DNA from: Aphrophora alni
Taxonomy: Eukaryota > Arthropoda > Insecta > Hemiptera > Aphrophoridae
Assembly (NCBI GenBank): GCA_963513935.1
Contig: OY740769.1
Span: forward strand, 34,313,120 to 34,377,119
DNA: 64,000 bases
Direction of reading: 5' to 3'
Shown here in pieces: positions 24,793 to 37,601 of the stretch (position 1 is its first letter; each line of letters starts with the position of its first letter). Both the position numbers and the translations under genes were made by a program. The notes under the pieces are model-generated. The model was given only the letters and a program-made list of their open reading frames with translations. It was not told the origin of the DNA and ran no database searches.

Positions 24793-26705
24793 ATGGCAGC
24801 ATTCCAAGCAGTAGTCTGTGCTTTAGCACTCTTCGCTTTCGTCCAGGTACACATTTATATACATATATATTAAATTAATTCTGTTTAATATATTGTTATC
24901 AAATAGTGACTAATATAACTTAATTTTAATGTTCGTCATTTAATTTTCATCCTAATATTATGGCAAAGGTGTAGATCAGTGTAGATAAATATGAAACTGT
25001 TAAAATAGCTTAAAATTAGTATCGACCTAAAATCAGTTTAAAAGCTGTTGTCATTTTGGTATGGTTTAGTCATTAAAGTTCAATGTATAACACGATTATT
25101 TACATTAATTCAATCAGTGCTGCAATCAATTTCAATTGCTTCAATACTTAGATACGTCATAAGTTAAAATTTTATAAATTTAATTTTTTTAAATTGTGAT
25201 TACATTTTTAAAACATATTACAATTTTTTAAAAATCAAATCATTTAAAATTAACTGTAAATACTATACGGAATTTGGATTGAAGTGAACATAATATTTAA
25301 ATTATATGCTTATATAGCAAAACCATTCTTACGATTTAAAAATAATGTTATGTGTTGAAGAACACAGAATCTAAAAATGACATAAAGAAGGAATTTAATT
25401 TCACTCGTTTTACGTTTCGTTATGGATAAAGATACGAAAAATTACTCAAAATTTTGTGAGTTAGGATGAAGGCAAATTTATTTTGGGTTCGATATTAGGT
25501 TTCTCAAGTTAAACCTCTCTATCGGTTATGTCCCAAAATGTGAACCAATTTAATTAGATAATATCTGAATGTCAGCACAAAATTATGTTGACGAAACATA
25601 TCTTATGAATATTGAAAGTAATGTATTGTTTCTGTTTAAAATAAAAATAAGATTTCATCAAACTGTTTGTTTTGTTCAGTATTAACTATACGTTATTTCT
25701 ACATTATGCAACTTCGTTCGTGAATTTGAAGTAACAAATATTTATCACATTACGAAATTTATTAACGTAATTTATTACAAAATATATTACTATTACTACG
25801 AGTATTTAAATGAGCTGTATAAGAAGAAGTGTGTAGTTTTTTTTTTTTTTTTTTTTTTTTTGACCGGGCAGGTTAGTTTTATCCTTGTTTTCCATACTAA
25901 TTTAGTTGTTTAATTTTCAATGTAGTCTCATTATGGTGATGTTCTCATGTTCTAGAGAAAAATCTATGATCTTTATAAATTCCAATTTGGTTTAATATAG
26001 ATAAATTAATATTTCGGTTGGAGAAGTTGCATAAATTAAGCCACAAATTAACCGTTTAATTAATCGTTTAACACAAATTAGATTCCGAACTATCGCTAAA
26101 TACTTAAACAGCTTCTATTTAATAATTTTTTAGCAATTAATGTGAGGAATAATCGAAATAGATAGTAAAACATAGAAAACATTGCTAAATGTAACAACAA
26201 TTCAACTAATTATTCTTTAGTTATAGTTATCATTCCTATTTACTTCTAATTTTGAGGTTATTATGTTAACGATTTTAGTGAGATCACCATTATTTTAATA
26301 TTACAGAAAATGATTGAATATAGATTAGAGCAGAATTTACTAACTACATTTTCATGGTTTCAGGTATCTACTGCTTTTTGTCATGGATATGGCGGATATG
26401 GTTGTGGTTGCGGTTGTGATCCCATTGTAGTAGATGTAGATACCTACTGCGCACCCACCTGTGGTGGATATTATGGGAAATTCCCCGGCTATGGTTATGG
26501 CTATGGATATGATGGATGTGGTTGCGGTTGCGGTTGTGATTGTTGTTGTTGTGAACCCGTCACTGAAGTTACCACTGTATCATGCGTACCTGTCGTTGAA
26601 ACATTCATTGAACCTTGTTGTTGTGGTGGTCATGGTTATGGATACCATGATGGGTTCTATGGTGGATATGGACGCGGTTGTGGTTGCGACTGTTGCTGCT
26701 ACTAG
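24793..26705 (+). CDS. G5: family member ending at a premature-looking TAG
   Basis: Exons 24793-24846 and 26364-26705, with a 1517-bp phase-0 intron (GTACAC donor). Product is 131 residues. Signal peptide MAAFQAVVCALALFAFVQ. It then has GYGGYGCGCG, block A (CDPIVVDVDTYCAP, from about residue 36), a short KFPGYGYGYGYDG linker, CDCCC with block B (from about 81, CEPVTEVTTVSCVP, then VVETFIEPC), and a GHGYGYHDGFYGGYG tail ending CDCCCY. The stop TAG (26703-26705) stands where relatives have GAA (Glu). The frame then continues without another stop through 32 more codons containing a second block B and ending GCGFY-TAA (26802-26804). Either it is a recently truncated gene or the stop is read through. 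AATAAA is at 26912-26917. Confidence 0.8.
25838..25861. repeat. Poly(T) tract in the G5 intron
   Basis: A run of about 24 T, followed by GACCGGGCAGG. No retroposon body was recognised next to it. Confidence 0.8.
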
Positions 26706-26804
26706 CCCGTCTCCGAAATTACCACTGTTTCCTGTGTACCTGTTGTTGAAACCTTCATTGAACCTTGTGGTTGTGGTTATGGTTGCGGTTGTGGATTTTA
26801 CTAA
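26706..26804 (+). pseudogene. In-frame remnant of a second block B downstream of the G5 stop
   Basis: Thirty-two codons in the G5 frame read PVSEITTVSCVP, then VVETFIEPC, then GCGYGCGCGFY, then TAA. This matches block B2 of G4, so the ancestral gene shared by G4 and G5 very likely had two B blocks. Nothing in this stretch is broken except the TAG in front of it. Confidence 0.75.
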
Positions 26805-26929
26805 CTCATGTCCAAACCAATTTGTTTGTTACTTTTACATAAACAATATTATAAATAATAATATAAATATTATTTTTTAGCTGTGGTCATAACACTTGTT
26901 AAACCTAAGAAAATAAATAAATTCAGTTT

Positions 26930-29900
26930 TCCATATATGTTTAGGCCTATGCTTTCTCAATTTTCTCCTTTTATTACATAATAATGCTTCATTAAAAAAT
27001 GTAAGTCAATAAGAATTAAACCTAAAAGTCAGACGTCATTTTTTAACACTGACAATAAAATAATATGGTTTTGTTTTCAAATGTGTTATCCCAATGCAAT
27101 ATATTTAGTTTCAATATAGAATTGTACTATCCAATCCAAATATTATAATTATTAATTTTTTAAATAAGTTTTCCTAAATATATTCGTGTTGTTTTATACC
27201 GACACATTTATAATTATTTAACTATAGGCAGTATAGATTCACTACCCTGAAAAAGAATCATGTAAAATTTACAGGTGATAAAGGATTAAAAAAACAAAGT
27301 CAATTTGACCCAATTGGTCATTTTATGTACAATCAGTGCAGTCTTCTTAGTACTTTTAACGCAGTTTGAATTGTTTTGTGACAATACTAATAGGTCAAAA
27401 CTTTTATTATTATATTTTATGGAGTTGTTTTAAATTTTTTCATGAGAAACACACTAATTAGGCCAAAATCTGAGTGTTCTGAAACTATTTAATATAAAGC
27501 ACACAAGCAAAATTTTAACAAATAACGATTTCACTAAGTTTTTTAGGTTGTTTTTATAAATAATAATTTTTTTATATTTAGTTTTGAGAATAATCTGAAT
27601 TGAATCTTCCTTGAAATCCATAATTAAAATAAAATATTAATTCAAGTTTTAATATAAAGAAAACTTAAAAATATTAACAAAATTGTTCCCTCTAGTTGTA
27701 ACTAGGTTTTGGATAACGTAACTATTATTTTTATTTATTATTATTTTATTTTTATTTTGAATTTTCTAAAATAGGTTCCCAACACGCACAAAATGGTCAA
27801 TGACGTAAGATTCGAACAATATATTATAACATATGAACAGTTTTTAAAATACAGTCACCATTTAATTGGGCGAATGCCTGTAAGGGTGTTTGTGTAAAAT
27901 CGAAAACGTGATGAAGTACCCTAATAAAAGAAGTGAGGAAAAGATACTGAAGCAATCTCAATCGTAAGCTAAAAGAGAATAAAAATATGGCAACTTGGAT
28001 TATGTACAGCCAATATTCGGCCTACATGTTCGAGGTTTTGGTAAACTTCCAAATTGTCAATAGGGCAATATACAATATAACATTGTTCCCTTGATATAGT
28101 GTATAAACATTGTGACAATGTTTATACACTACAACTAGAGAAAATTTTTTACTACAACTATGTCAAATTCAACGAAATACCTAGGGCGAAATAAAAGCAA
28201 AACAAAATTAAAAAATACAATTAATACAAAATAAAGAAAGTAGAAACCGTTATTGATAATACAAATAATAGTAATAAGTTTATTTATTTGTAAAAAACTA
28301 AATAATATAATATGATTTGTGTAAAAAACAAACAAAACAAAAACTTTTTTACGCTGGCAAGCTCCTTAGGGGATGTATATATACATATAAAAATAACTAA
28401 ATATATTCATATTCATACAAACTTATAAATAATATAGGTCACATAATAAAAACTAATGTATATATTTGTAATTTGTAAACGTTGTAATTTTTCAGTCTCT
28501 TACACATATATACAATCTTCTTATAAACACCCCACTCTCAAACACAATAATGTAATTTATCATATAACTAGCAACTTCAAAATACTTCCATTTTCAAATT
28601 CAAACGGTGGTATCTATAAAAAAAATATAATTTTCAATGTCCTAAACATAATTTCTAAAAAATGTCCTGTTTTTTGACATGTTTTGATTTTTGAAGGAAA
28701 CAAATTTTAAAACGTGTGAAGTAGGTATAATATCGGTGTCGGTTAGTTGTCGAAATGGATTTAAAACGTAACAGTAAAATTCTAATATGTGTTTGTAATT
28801 CGGAAAGTAGGTCAAGTCCAGCTCTGTTTCTGCAAACATGACAATTGTTATATAAACATGTTTGTCAGCATTTCTATCATAGGCAGAGGAACGCGTGAAA
28901 TAAAAACTACTATAACATTATGGTATTAATAACGTTTATTAGATCATTTGCCAAGTTATGACTTTATAAAGCAAAACCAAGTTATGTTTTTAAAGTATGT
29001 ATCAAGTTTGTACGTCGTTAACAAGTGAAACCAAACATAATATATATATATTTTTTTTTATGCGTAAGATTTTATCACAGTCTAACTTAACAAGAACGAA
29101 CTTTAAAATAAAGACCCCTAGCCATTGAATACTCTTACAGTATCAGGGTCAGAAAAATACAAGAATTGGTCAAGAGACCTTATAATAAACATGAAAGCAC
29201 CTGATCTTACCCAAGACCAGATAAAGAAAGGTGTGTGTAGATTAAGGCAGAGTATCTTGGGATTGACATAATAGATACCACATGACAGACAAAAGATAGC
29301 TTTGGACTCTTAATATGAAATGTGCTGTAAAAGTCATAAGCCGTTGTCTTATGCACAAATTATGATACATATCCGAAAAAAACAAGATTTATAATTCATC
29401 ATTACACAATAAAAATAAATTATAATATTATAATGTTTCGAGATAATTTCCTTTTTTACATCACATTCATGAAAATATTCAGTAAGCAGTTTTGTTTATT
29501 AGTAGGAATGTCTATACAATTTTACAGTGATTAATGTTAAATAAACTTAGGGCAAGTGAAGTTAGTGAGAAGCTGATTCGCTCCGAAAGTCAGGGTGCCT
29601 TGAAAACTAAATGCAAACGGAAATTTTACTTATCATCAGGAAGGAAAAGTTATGTCTAGTGATGACTTTGTACCATTCTGAAGTTGAACTGAACGAGAAA
29701 CCAGAAGAGTTAGCAAAGATGGTAGAACTTCATTCTGAGAGTAAACTACTCAGGATTCCGATGGTTCTCGCAGGATACTGGTGTAGTAAGGGCTCGTGAA
29801 AAGCACCAAGATTAATGAAATACACGGGAATTGACTGTACCCTGACTATGAAACTAATGAAAGGGCTACAGGTGGCTAGACAGAATTGTGAGAGACCTGT

Positions 29901-31930
29901 GGAACTGATTTATGGATCTTCTGCGCATAGACACTTCATTGTGAAGAGATTTGCAAGTGCATAGTTAAGTATGGAAGGAGGTAAATACCCCTTAGTGTCT
30001 AGACAGAAAGAATACAAGATCATATCATTTTGTTATAAATACCCTAGAAATAGCACTTTTTATCAGAATTTCATTCATATCAATCGATTGAATTCAATTA
30101 CAAAAAAAGATTGATAAATTTCAAAATAGCAGCGTTTGAAAATTAATTTAATAGAAAGAGAGAGTCATCTTATACAATAAACTGCAGTAATGATTTTTAT
30201 CTAAAAGTTATAAATCTATTTACAATGTGATATACAGATGTATTTTATACCATATAATATATTACCGTTATTCCTCAGGTCTTAATTTTAACAGCCCACC
30301 TCATAATTTAAGAGAAAAGTCAGTAATAATAGCACTAACGTTTTTAGTTTAATTAAGTTAAATTACAAATTTAAATTTTGTTAAGGAAAACAAACAACGG
30401 ACTTAAAAAATAATCTTTATACTTCAAACTAAACCTAATAATGTAATTGTTTGAGAGTAGAATACAAACATTGTAAAATCATATTTTATAGAAATAAATT
30501 ATTATTGAAATTTTGCGTGTACATATATTTTATAAATTCATTTTAGCACATTAAAATCAGTATGTCTAAATTTAAACACACTATTCAATTGGCATATTTT
30601 AAAAAAATCCCTGGTGAAATACAGACCTAACAGAATTTAAAATAATTAAGGACCCTAATATGGTTACCGGATACTCTATGGTTTAAGATACAACATTGAC
30701 AATTTTTATTAGTAACTTAATTAGTGATCCTTAAAATTTATATATTTTTCCACATGGAATGTTTTTGTGGTGCTCATTTTTTTTGTCGTCAGATAAAAAT
30801 TTGGTTTAACCAAATGTATGACAAATTAACATACAAAAATAATTGTTACCTCTTACTATATTTTTTAGGACTGTAAATTTTTGGAAAAAATAATTAAATA
30901 AAGTAAAGTGCTTGGATTATGGTATAGCGCAAAAATCAGTGATTGATTTTATATCTATGAAACTAACCTCTTGCGGTTTGGGACAGGCACAAAAAAGTGA
31001 CTTTTTTTAAAGATGTATTTCACATTTTTATAAGGAATATTAGTGAAAAGATATTTGATATTTTGGTCAGGTAACTTCTATAACAAATTTCAAATTTTCT
31101 AATTCCCACAAATCCAATACTTAGAAAATATTTTCCTTTAATCTCGTTTTATAAAATGTGCTGATATTACATAAGAAAGGAAGAAGTAAACCTAATTCGT
31201 ATATTTTTTCCATAACATATCCTACTCTGTTGAATTTATTTGTTTTTTCTTAAAGTTGGACACAATTTATTCATTTTTAATTCTTCAATAAAAAAGAAGA
31301 AATTAAGGCGTACCAATATTAAGGTATAGTAAATTTTATGAAATGTAATAAATTTTTATATTCTACCTCCAAAACAATTTTATTTCCAACTTCGGGAGTA
31401 GTAGCTACTCGGGAATCAATTTTGGTGCTAATTAATTGCGATATGTTGACTAATTTGAAGCCTAGAAATTCTTGATTAATTAGTAATAACTAGGTCCCTT
31501 CAAAATATTCTACGTATTAAATAATTACAATTAATATATATAATTTTAAATTAATACTAATATAATAAATTAATATATTGGAACATGATATTGAGAAAAG
31601 TAAATTAAAGAAATATAAACAATGGGTTTAAATAACAGAATAGTGTAGCTAGAAATACGTAAGTTCGCTTAGTATATAGAGCTCTCGTCGTCATGTGTGC
31701 AGGATGTTCCCAATTTGATCATCATTGATGATTAATCAAGTATCGGTATTTATCCAGAACAGCAGGTACCAGCGATGTGTAAATTTAAATGTGATAGTGC
31801 AAGTTTTAGTTTATTAATTATGAAAACTAAATTTTAAAATAAATCTTTCCAATCAATATAAAGAGTCATGAAGTATTACAATATTGAAAAGAAATATAGA
31901 AACACTAATATACACTAATAACTAATTTTC
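26930..31930. other. Convergent spacer between G5 and G6
   Basis: A+T-rich, no gene supported. Contains a perfect palindrome at 28097-28131. A less A/T-biased patch at about 29560-29990 carries short open frames (for example 29611-29799); part of it resembles the 49.2 kb region (…CTGATTTATGGATCTTC…), so it is probably a transposon relic I cannot classify. Confidence 0.45.
28097..28131. repeat. Perfect 17-bp palindrome with a one-base centre
   Basis: TAGTGTATAAACATTGT is followed by G and then its exact reverse complement. It occurs once and has no neighbouring gene. Confidence 0.9.
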
Positions 31931-31969
31931 TTTATTATCTTATAAAAATAGGCACGAGAATTTTATCAC

Positions 31970-33335
31970 TCATTTAAGTTTAATAAACGTTGTGTATACT
32001 GCTCCAAAATTAAATGTACGATGGCAGTTACAATTTTGTTTTCGTAAGTAAAGTAAATAACAAGTTGGTTTGTATATGAGTTGGTAAAATCCATAACCGT
32101 GTCCATAACCAAATCCGGGATTGCCGTTGTAGCTACCATAGTAACCATCGGGAAAACCATAACCATAGTAGCCATCAAATCCACCATGGAATCCATCGGA
32201 GTAACCATAACCATATCCGCCACAACCACAAGTGGGTTCAATGAAGGTTTCAACAACAGGTACGCAGGAAACATTTGTAACTTCGGTGACGGGCTCGCAG
32301 CAACAACAGTCACAACCACAACCACAACCATTATATCCATAACCATAACCATAGCCAGGATATCCTCCATAGTATCCACCATATCCATATCCTGGATATC
32401 CATCATAGTATCCACCATATCCACCAAAGGTGGGTGCGCAGTAGGTTTCTACATCTACTACAATGGGATCTCAACCACAGCCATATCCGCCATTTCCATA
32501 ACCGGGATATCCATATCCATATCCAGTAGATAACTGAAACCATAAAAATCTAGTTAGCACATTCTGCTCTAATCATATGTATTCATTTTACACGTTTTCT
32601 GCAATAAACAAATAATTTTGATGTCACTAAAAACGTTAAAATATAACCTCAAATTAAAAGTAAGTAATCAATAGTACTTAGGACTATAGATATATTGTTT
32701 GAATTTTTGGCAAATTTACCATGTTTGCTAAGGTTTACCATTTGATGAAAATGATTATTTCTAGCTCGGAAAATATTAAAATAGAGGGAGTTTAAATCAA
32801 TTTAGCGTTAGTTCAGTTTCTAATTTGTTTTAAACGAATCCGTGGCTTAATTTCTGCATTTTTACCAACAAAAATAATAATTTGATTAATTTTTTATATT
32901 AAAACTAAAATCGAAGTTATTAAGCTTCATCATAATTTTTCCTAGATTTTGAAAAAGTCAACATATCAAATAAGCCTAGGACTACTTTGGAAATTAAAAC
33001 TAAACTTAGTAAGGAACCTAGAGATAAAACTAGACCAGACCGATAAAGATAACTGACACAAGAGCGTGACAGAAAAATTACACGTGAACAGAACACTACA
33101 CGCTTTTAGCTTCTTCTTATACTAGCAAAAAATAACATCTCGATTAAATAACCATAGTAGTATGTTTTGTATTATGTTAATAAATTGTTTAATGTTGAAA
33201 ATATTTATTATTTAAATCACGGAGGACCTTGCATAATTTAGAAGTACCATTTAGCAAATATTTATATTTACTAAAACATACCTGAACAAAAGCAAACAGT
33301 GCCAAAGCACAGACTGATACTTGAAATGCTACCAT
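31970..33335 (-). pseudogene. G6: family member with Cys-to-TGA change and lost stop
   Basis: Exon 1 is 33282-33335 (MVAFQVSVCALALFAFVQ) and exon 2 starts at 32533 (minus, after TTTCAG), with a 748-bp phase-0 intron. Exon 2 reads LSTGYGYGYPGYGNGGYGCG, then TGA at 32471-32473 exactly where block A needs its first Cys. DPIVVDVETYCAP follows and the frame is intact: GYYGGYPGYG repeats, CDCCC, block B (CEPVTEVTNVSCVP, then VVETFIEPTC), and a tail ending HGYGFY. The next codon is CAA (32081-32083), where G5 has its TAA, so the normal stop is lost. The frame runs 37 codons through former 3' UTR to a TGA at 31970-31972. Promoter and splice sites look intact. It is either a pseudogene or a gene whose UGA is read through. 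Minus AATAAA is at 31931-31936. Confidence 0.8.
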
Positions 33336-33380
33336 TTTGTTTCTTGGTTGCAAATGTACCAAGCATATTGTAGTGTACTC

Positions 33381-33476
33381 ATTTATACGGTTTTATATCG
33401 GGAAATAGCTTTGCATTGACTCACGTTTTCATCACTGCGGTTTGATTCTTCTTAATAGTCACTATGATAGAGCAGA
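33381..33476 (-). promoter_or_regulatory. G6 core promoter
   Basis: Minus strand: a GATA box variant (TCTGCTCTATCATA) at 33463-33476, AAAACGTGAG at about 33419-33430 (TCACGT on the plus strand) and TATAAAT at 33381-33387. Spacing is as in the intact genes, so the promoter has been kept although the coding region carries two disabling-looking changes. Confidence 0.7.
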
Positions 33477-33479
33477 ATA

Positions 33480-34590
33480 ACCCCGTGTATGAGATACAAT
33501 TCTTCAGTTTGTTTGCTTGTGGATTGTCTATCAGTGTAGAATCACTCACGTCGATCTTAAAAATAAATATGTCAACCGATTTCAACACAGGAATACTATA
33601 TCAAAAATGAAGTCAATTCTTCACAAACATGAACAAAATTACAATTTTTTTTAAATATTGACAAAATTCAGGAATTTTTATGACGTTTTTTTCGTGAATT
33701 TATCCTGGTTTTTGTATTCCTTCAACTGAACTGCAAAGATATACTTTCATTGAAAAAAAATATGAAATTACAGTAGAGAAGAATTGAGAAGATCAAAAAT
33801 CGACGACAAAATTTTTACTGTTGTTTCTGTTTCAGAAGTCCGTGACTCCATTTAAATCACTTTTACTATGATGTCTCTCATTTTTCTGTATTAAACTATC
33901 TGAAGACAATGTATGGATTGAATTTAACCATTTTTGGTTATGGGCATATGTTAATTATTATTTTCTTACGCCATGTTGTTAAGGTACCTTTTGAAGTCTT
34001 TATTGATATTTTATAAAATTGTGTAATTGTTTACCATCATTCTCCATCATTTCCTTGATAAGTAATTTTTGTATGTTCGCTATAAAATCACCTAGGCGCC
34101 AGTTACAATTCAATTTAATTGTACTACAGAAAAATTATCTGGAGTATAGACAAAATAATTCCGACAAATATCTTTTTATACTGTTTTATAATACCGTAAT
34201 TCCAAAACTTATATTGCAGTAAAAACCAAAAACAAAAATCAATACTTTTTTAGCCATTACAAAACTTGCTCTATACTAATGTACGTTAGCTCATGTAAGA
34301 AAATACAAACGTGCCTTTAAGTCGCCATAAGAAAAACTACAAACATAAACCTAGAATTTCATAAAAAAAACAATCTTTACAAACATAAAAAAAAAAAAAA
34401 ATTAGGTACATATTTAGGCCACTCATTATGGGTAACAGTTTGTACAATACTTGTGCAACATTTTTTCTCTACAATATCTTATCGCTGCAGGTAAATAGGT
34501 TGAAAAATTATATAAGATCAACGTGCGTGATTCTACAATGATAGACAAGTATACACACTGTAACATGTGAATATCTTATTTACTAGATTA
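33480..34590. other. Divergent spacer between G6 and G7
   Basis: About 1.4 kb separates the two ATGs, the shortest head-to-head gap in the cluster. A+T-rich, with a poly(A) patch near 34387-34400. No gene is supported. Confidence 0.5.
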
Positions 34591-34591
34591 A

Positions 34592-34689
34592 TGTGCTTTA
34601 TCATTGAAGCCGTTAAAAGAACACAAAACAGTAGTGATTTACACGTGTGTTGAGGCAAGGATACTTATAGATATAATATAGTATAAAAG
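34592..34689 (+). promoter_or_regulatory. G7 core promoter
   Basis: GATA box variant TGTGCTTTATCATT at 34592-34605, ACACGTGTG at 34641-34649 and TATAAAAG at 34682-34689. GATCAACGTGCGTGATTCTA near 34517 is shared with the same region of G5. Confidence 0.72.
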
Positions 34690-34742
34690 AGTTTATTTGA
34701 CTAGAACAGGTACACTTGCAAACAAAATAGCACAGAAACAGA

Positions 34743-37020
34743 ATGGCAGCATTTCAAGTAGCAGTCTGTGCTTTGGCATTCTTCGCTTTCGTCCAGGTAT
34801 GTTTTTTATATACGTATATACCAAACGAATGAAATTTAATATACTTTGATAAATTAAAGTCTATCATTCTTTAACGTTTCTGTGTTTTGAATTGTTATAA
34901 GAAATGTAAAAATTTAATAGTTGAAATATCTTTTTCATCCGACATTCATAAAAACAATTAAAATAGCTTAAAGGTTTTAACTAAGGTGAATAACTATACA
35001 GTTTTTAATTGAGGAGTTCATGGTATCGATTTACTTAATTTATTGTAAAACTATGTAAAAATAATGATAATGCAAGATTATACCAAATTTGTATAAAAAG
35101 AAATAAAAATTGTCATCAATATAGTACGAGTATAGAAAAAGGAACGCATTAAATACTCCTGAGTTTGAAACTGATCGTAGGGCTGTTTGTTATGTCTCTT
35201 TATTCTTAAGAAAATTTAATAAGATACAAAAAAATAATCGACATCTCAAGTTTTTTCCTTCAACAGACGAGTTATCAAATAGTTTAATAAAATGTAAATT
35301 GGTTTAGTATTACCAGAGCATCATTTGAACAAAGTAAAATATTTGGACAAAACATTATTTATTAATGTGCAACCTCATAAATGTACGACAAATTATGTAC
35401 TAAAATCCATCCCTTGTATAGTAATTGTTTGTACTTTTATAGCTTCATTATATTTACATTAAATTAAAACCCAGTCCGTAGCTGGCATTTTTTCAATCTT
35501 GATTTCAAGTAATATATAGGGTGACCCACGTATTTTAAAATTAAATAAAAATAATTAAATTTTTATTTTTATTTAAAAACTTTTTATACATCTTTGGATT
35601 TTATTTAAACACCTTTAATTTTCTATTCAAAATTATGCCATTCAAATGATTTACTCGTCCAACAAAATTATCCATAACTTTTCAGATGGTGTAATTGCTC
35701 TTATCTTACACCAAATCAAGGCTTTCAGCTATTCCCTGTTTTCACTTCTGCTGGAATATACTCTTTCCTTAAGGCCTCCCAACAGAACAAACAAATCAGT
35801 AATAAACAGATAAGGAGACTGGCATGCCAATGAATATCCCAAAAACATGAAATTAAACTATTTGGGAAAGCCTCTAGTAAAAAATCATACTCAGCCCGGT
35901 ATTATGAGCAGTACATGCTCCAGTTGGTCTTCATTGAGGGAGGTAACAAGAAAGTCTCTAAACATTGTAGTGTATGTAGCATTATACCTTTACGGTAACA
36001 CTCTATGGTCATTGGTGTTCTCGAAGAAATAAAACCAATTATGCTATCTGACCTCACTGCACAAGAAATTATAACTTTTCAGAATGAAGTGCGTGTTCGT
36101 GAAGACGTTTGGGAATTGGCATTAGACCAGTTTCCAAAGTTTGAATTATTTACAAAGCCGTTAATTAAAAACAGCTTTGTTTCTTATTTAAATAAAATAT
36201 TAATAAATACGGCTTTGTTAATAAAAAACTATTCTTATTTTATTAATAAAAAATTGTTGCTTAAATGAACGATCCACACTGATTACTGAGTTATTTTTTA
36301 AAAGTAAATTTCCACAGAAAAAGACACGGCGTTGTATCGACCACTTTTCCATTGTTGGATTAATCCAAACACAACTACAATCACCTGATAATCAACTGAT
36401 TTGTATATTCTGACATTTAATAAAGTTTGCCAATATGAAAACTGTCAGTTTCTATTTGGCCACCTGGCATATTCCATTTTCTATATAGAAAAACTCGTAT
36501 AAAACAATTCGATGTAAAATATCCGAGATAAGAGCAAAACGTTTTAACTATGTACGTTTGTCTGTTTCAGTTATCCGCAGGATCTTGTGGTGGTTATGGA
36601 TATCCCGGTTATGGTTATGGTTATGGATATGGTGGATATGGTTATGGGTGTGAACCTCTTGTAGTAGATGTAGATACCTACTGCGTACCCTCTTGTGGTG
36701 GATATGGATATGGCGGATACCCAGGATACGGTTATGGTTATGGTGGATACTATGGTGGATACCCCGGCTACGGTTATGGTTATGGATATGACGGATATGG
36801 TTGCGGATGTGGTTGCGACTGCTGTTGCTGCGAACCCGTCACTGAAGTTACCACTGTCTCCTGCGTACCTGTTGTTGAAACCTTCGTTGAACCTTGCGGT
36901 TGTGGAGGTTATGGTTATGGCTATGATGGCTTTGGATATGGTGGATATCCAGGATACGGTTATGGTTATGGTGGTTACCCCGGCTACGGTTATGGCGGTT
37001 ATGGTTGCGGATACTACTAA
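34743..37020 (+). CDS. G7: secreted Gly/Tyr/Cys-rich protein with blocks A and B
   Basis: Exons 34743-34796 and 36571-37020, with a 1774-bp phase-0 intron (GTATGT...TTTCAG), the longest complete intron in the cluster. Product is 167 residues. Signal peptide MAAFQVAVCALAFFAFVQ, then LSAGSCGG. Block A begins at about residue 45 (CEPLVVDVDTYCVP) and is followed by GGYPGYGYGYGGYYGG repeats. The CDCCC cluster leads into block B at about 105 (CEPVTEVTTVSCVP, then VVETFVEPC), and the tail is GYDGFGYGGYPGYG repeats ending GCGYY. From block A through the 3' flank it is almost identical to G8, in inverted orientation. AATAAA is at 37118-37123. The intron contains a dead mariner copy. Inferred structural secreted protein. 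Confidence 0.9.
35516..36475 (-). mobile_element. Decayed mariner-like element inside the G7 intron
   Basis: On the minus strand the pieces read MEKWSIQRRVFFCG (typical mariner N-terminus), then YFFENTNDHRV and MFRDFLVTSLNEDQLE, then EAFPNSLISCFWDIHWHA, LGGLKERVYSSRSE and ITPSEKLW, in correct order but in different frames with stops. The middle, including much of the DNA-binding part, is deleted. The 3' end AAAATACGTGGGTCACCCTA (minus) at about 35517-35537 is a plausible terminal repeat, and a degraded partner may lie near 36452-36474. The copy is non-functional. Confidence 0.8.
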
Positions 37021-37485
37021 ATCCTGTGCCTATAAACTATTTTGTAACTTTAACAAATAGAGCAAATAAGCATTACACACATCTGTCACATAACATTTTC
37101 TTCTGAATTGTAACTATAATAAAACAAAACCATGTTTATAGTACACGTGTGTTCCTCAATAATCCTCTTTTCATTTAATGCTGGTAATATTTGGAATTTA
37201 TGAATTTAATATTTGTTATCATGGAAAATCCGTTTATTCGCCTTTCAATTTGTAATTTTAGGTACTTGAAAGGAGTAAAGAATAGTTCTTGAATAACCAC
37301 CAGTAATAGTTGGAATAATACAGAATATCTGTGTGTTTTGTTTAAACAATGGTCTAAATATAACCTTAAATCTAATATCAATTATAAAAAAACATTTTAA
37401 GTAAACTCATGTGGTGGTTTAGTTATTAATTAAGTAAGGGATAGGTTTAATTTTTTGTGGCAGTGACCAAATCACATTAACATGT
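36655..37485 (+). repeat. Left arm of the G7/G8 inverted repeat
   Basis: From block A of G7 through its 3' UTR and about 460 bp of flank, this is nearly identical to the reverse complement of 43733-44580. The arms differ by a 21-bp (GYGYDGF-type) insertion in G8 and scattered single-base changes. Similarity ends at AACATGTTT. Confidence 0.85.
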
Positions 37486-37556
37486 TTATTTATTTGGTAT
37501 AAAAATATAGTATACAAATAATTTTTATCCTAAAATACACAACAATTTTTCTGACT

Positions 37557-37560
<4 letters not shown>

Positions 37561-37600
<40 letters not shown>
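37561..37600. repeat. Poly(A) tract, 40 bp
   Basis: An uninterrupted run of A, just beyond the left inverted-repeat boundary. Confidence 0.95.

Positions 37601-37601
<1 letters not shown>

Noticed and set aside
29611..29799. 62-codon frame in the G5/G6 spacer as a gene
   Set aside because: Short, no family recognised, and part of the surrounding patch resembles the 49.2 kb repeat region, so a transposon relic is more likely.
32471..32473. Selenocysteine codon in G6
   Set aside because: Only the Cys-to-TGA position suggests it. I see no SECIS-like structure downstream and the gene also has a lost stop, so simple mutation is the better reading.
35847..36268. Two plus-strand open frames in the G7 intron
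   Set aside because: Antisense to the mariner relic read on the minus strand.
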